Source: an uncultured Saprospirales bacterium
GTDB lineage: Bacteria > Bacteroidota > Bacteroidia > Chitinophagales > Saprospiraceae
Assembly: GCA_937926355.1 (NCBI GenBank)
Contig: CALAZP010000042.1
Span: 1 to 6,531, forward strand
Direction: 5' to 3'
Length of the DNA stretch: 6,531 nucleotides
Below are positions 6,158 through 6,531 of this stretch, piece by piece. Both the position numbers and the translations under genes were made by a program. How positions within the stretch are numbered: position 1 is the first letter of the stretch; every line of letters begins with the position of its first letter. The notes beneath the pieces are model-generated. The model was not told the DNA's origin. It ran no database searches and was given only the letters and a program-made list of their open reading frames with translations.

Positions 6158-6531
6158 AATAATTTAGTTTGATATACAATTCCAGCATAGAGTCCAGCTG
6201 TTTCTGTTCGTAGTCTATTGGGTCCTAAGCTGATTGGTTCAAATCCAGCCTGAATGGCCAATTTCAGCTCTTCCAGGGAAAAATCCCCTTCAGGGCCTAT
6301 GAGAATACAAACTTTTCTATTCGTGAGTTTAATACTTGCCCACTCTTTTGACTTTGTTGGATCAAAATGAGCAATATACTTTTTTCCTTCCCAAGGTTGG
6401 CGAATAAAATCATCAAATGTGGTTAAGGGATTTAATATTGGAATCAAAGCCCTCTGCGATTGCTTGGTTGCAGCAAGTAAAATTTTTTGTAGCCTATCGC
6501 TATTGATATTTCTTCTAATAGTATGTTGGGT
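6154..6531 (-). CDS. rsmE: 16S rRNA (uracil(1498)-N(3))-methyltransferase RsmE, N-terminus missing at window edge
   Basis: RsmE is a SPOUT-class methyltransferase that transfers a methyl group from S-adenosylmethionine to N3 of U1498 in 16S rRNA of the small subunit. The frame stays open to the right edge, giving 125 visible C-terminal residues; about 105-115 N-terminal ones (the PUA-like RNA-binding part) lie outside. It starts within the SPOUT domain at DRLQKILLAATKQSQRALIP (12-31 of the fragment), followed by the cofactor-binding knot motifs ILIGPEGDFSLEEL (76-89) and SLGPNRLRTETAGLYA (101-116), which are diagnostic of RsmE. No ATG begins this fragment: the TTG at 6447 is an internal Leu codon and not a start. 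The TGA stop overlaps the ATG of the downstream DUF4159 gene by 4 bases, so the two are one transcription unit. Confidence 0.95.
   Translation of the reverse strand, partial: TQHTIRRNINSDRLQKILLAATKQSQRALIPILNPLTTFDDFIRQPWEGKKYIAHFDPTKSKEWASIKLTNRKVCILIGPEGDFSLEELKLAIQAGFEPISLGPNRLRTETAGLYAGIVYQTKLL

Noticed and set aside
6154..6447. Short independent gene starting at TTG 6447
   Set aside because: The frame continues upstream to the window edge with RsmE-like sequence (DRLQKILLAATKQS), so this is the 3' part of rsmE and not a separate gene.

Overview
The window looks like a chromosomal segment of a Bacteroidetes bacterium. The DNA is AT-rich, start codons lack Shine-Dalgarno sequences, and a promoter of the Bacteroidetes type (TTTG, 18 bases, TATATTTG) lies before the trp genes. 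The protein versions (TrpE with PIAGTYKRTG, a short PspC-domain protein after lpxB, a secreted DUF4159 protein) also fit that phylum. I cannot name the genus. All gene families are ordinary housekeeping ones, and I see no mobile element, CRISPR array, tRNA or rRNA.

Layout. (1) Positions 1-3009, minus strand, read from right to left: holA (DNA polymerase III delta subunit), then a 165-base regulatory gap, then trpE and trpG (anthranilate synthase; trpG runs off the left edge). (2) Positions 3064-5500, plus strand: surE, a three-helix membrane protein of unknown function, lpxB (lipid A disaccharide synthase) and a 72-residue PspC-domain protein. They are spaced 1-31 bases apart and probably form one operon. 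(3) Positions 5501-6531, minus strand: the C-terminal part of rsmE (16S rRNA m3U1498 methyltransferase, cut by the right edge) overlapping by 4 bases a secreted DUF4159 protein.

The most interesting part is the gap between holA and trpE (1812-1980). It holds a complete ribosome-mediated trp attenuator: a promoter, a 17-codon leader peptide (MKKLGTWWWQINKCSSE) with three consecutive Trp codons, a strong intrinsic terminator ending 22 bases before trpE, and a segment at the end of the leader ORF that can pair with the terminator loop and 3' arm. The expected logic is that scarce Trp-tRNA stalls the ribosome on the UGG codons, exposes the segment and prevents termination, while ample Trp lets the ribosome reach the stop codon, cover the segment and allow termination. 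TrpE and the visible TrpG contain no tryptophan at all.

For four genes (trpE, holA, surE and the PspC-domain gene) the longest open frame begins at TTG or GTG. In each I chose the first in-frame ATG, which fits the family N-terminus better. No gene-free stretch exceeds 300 bases.
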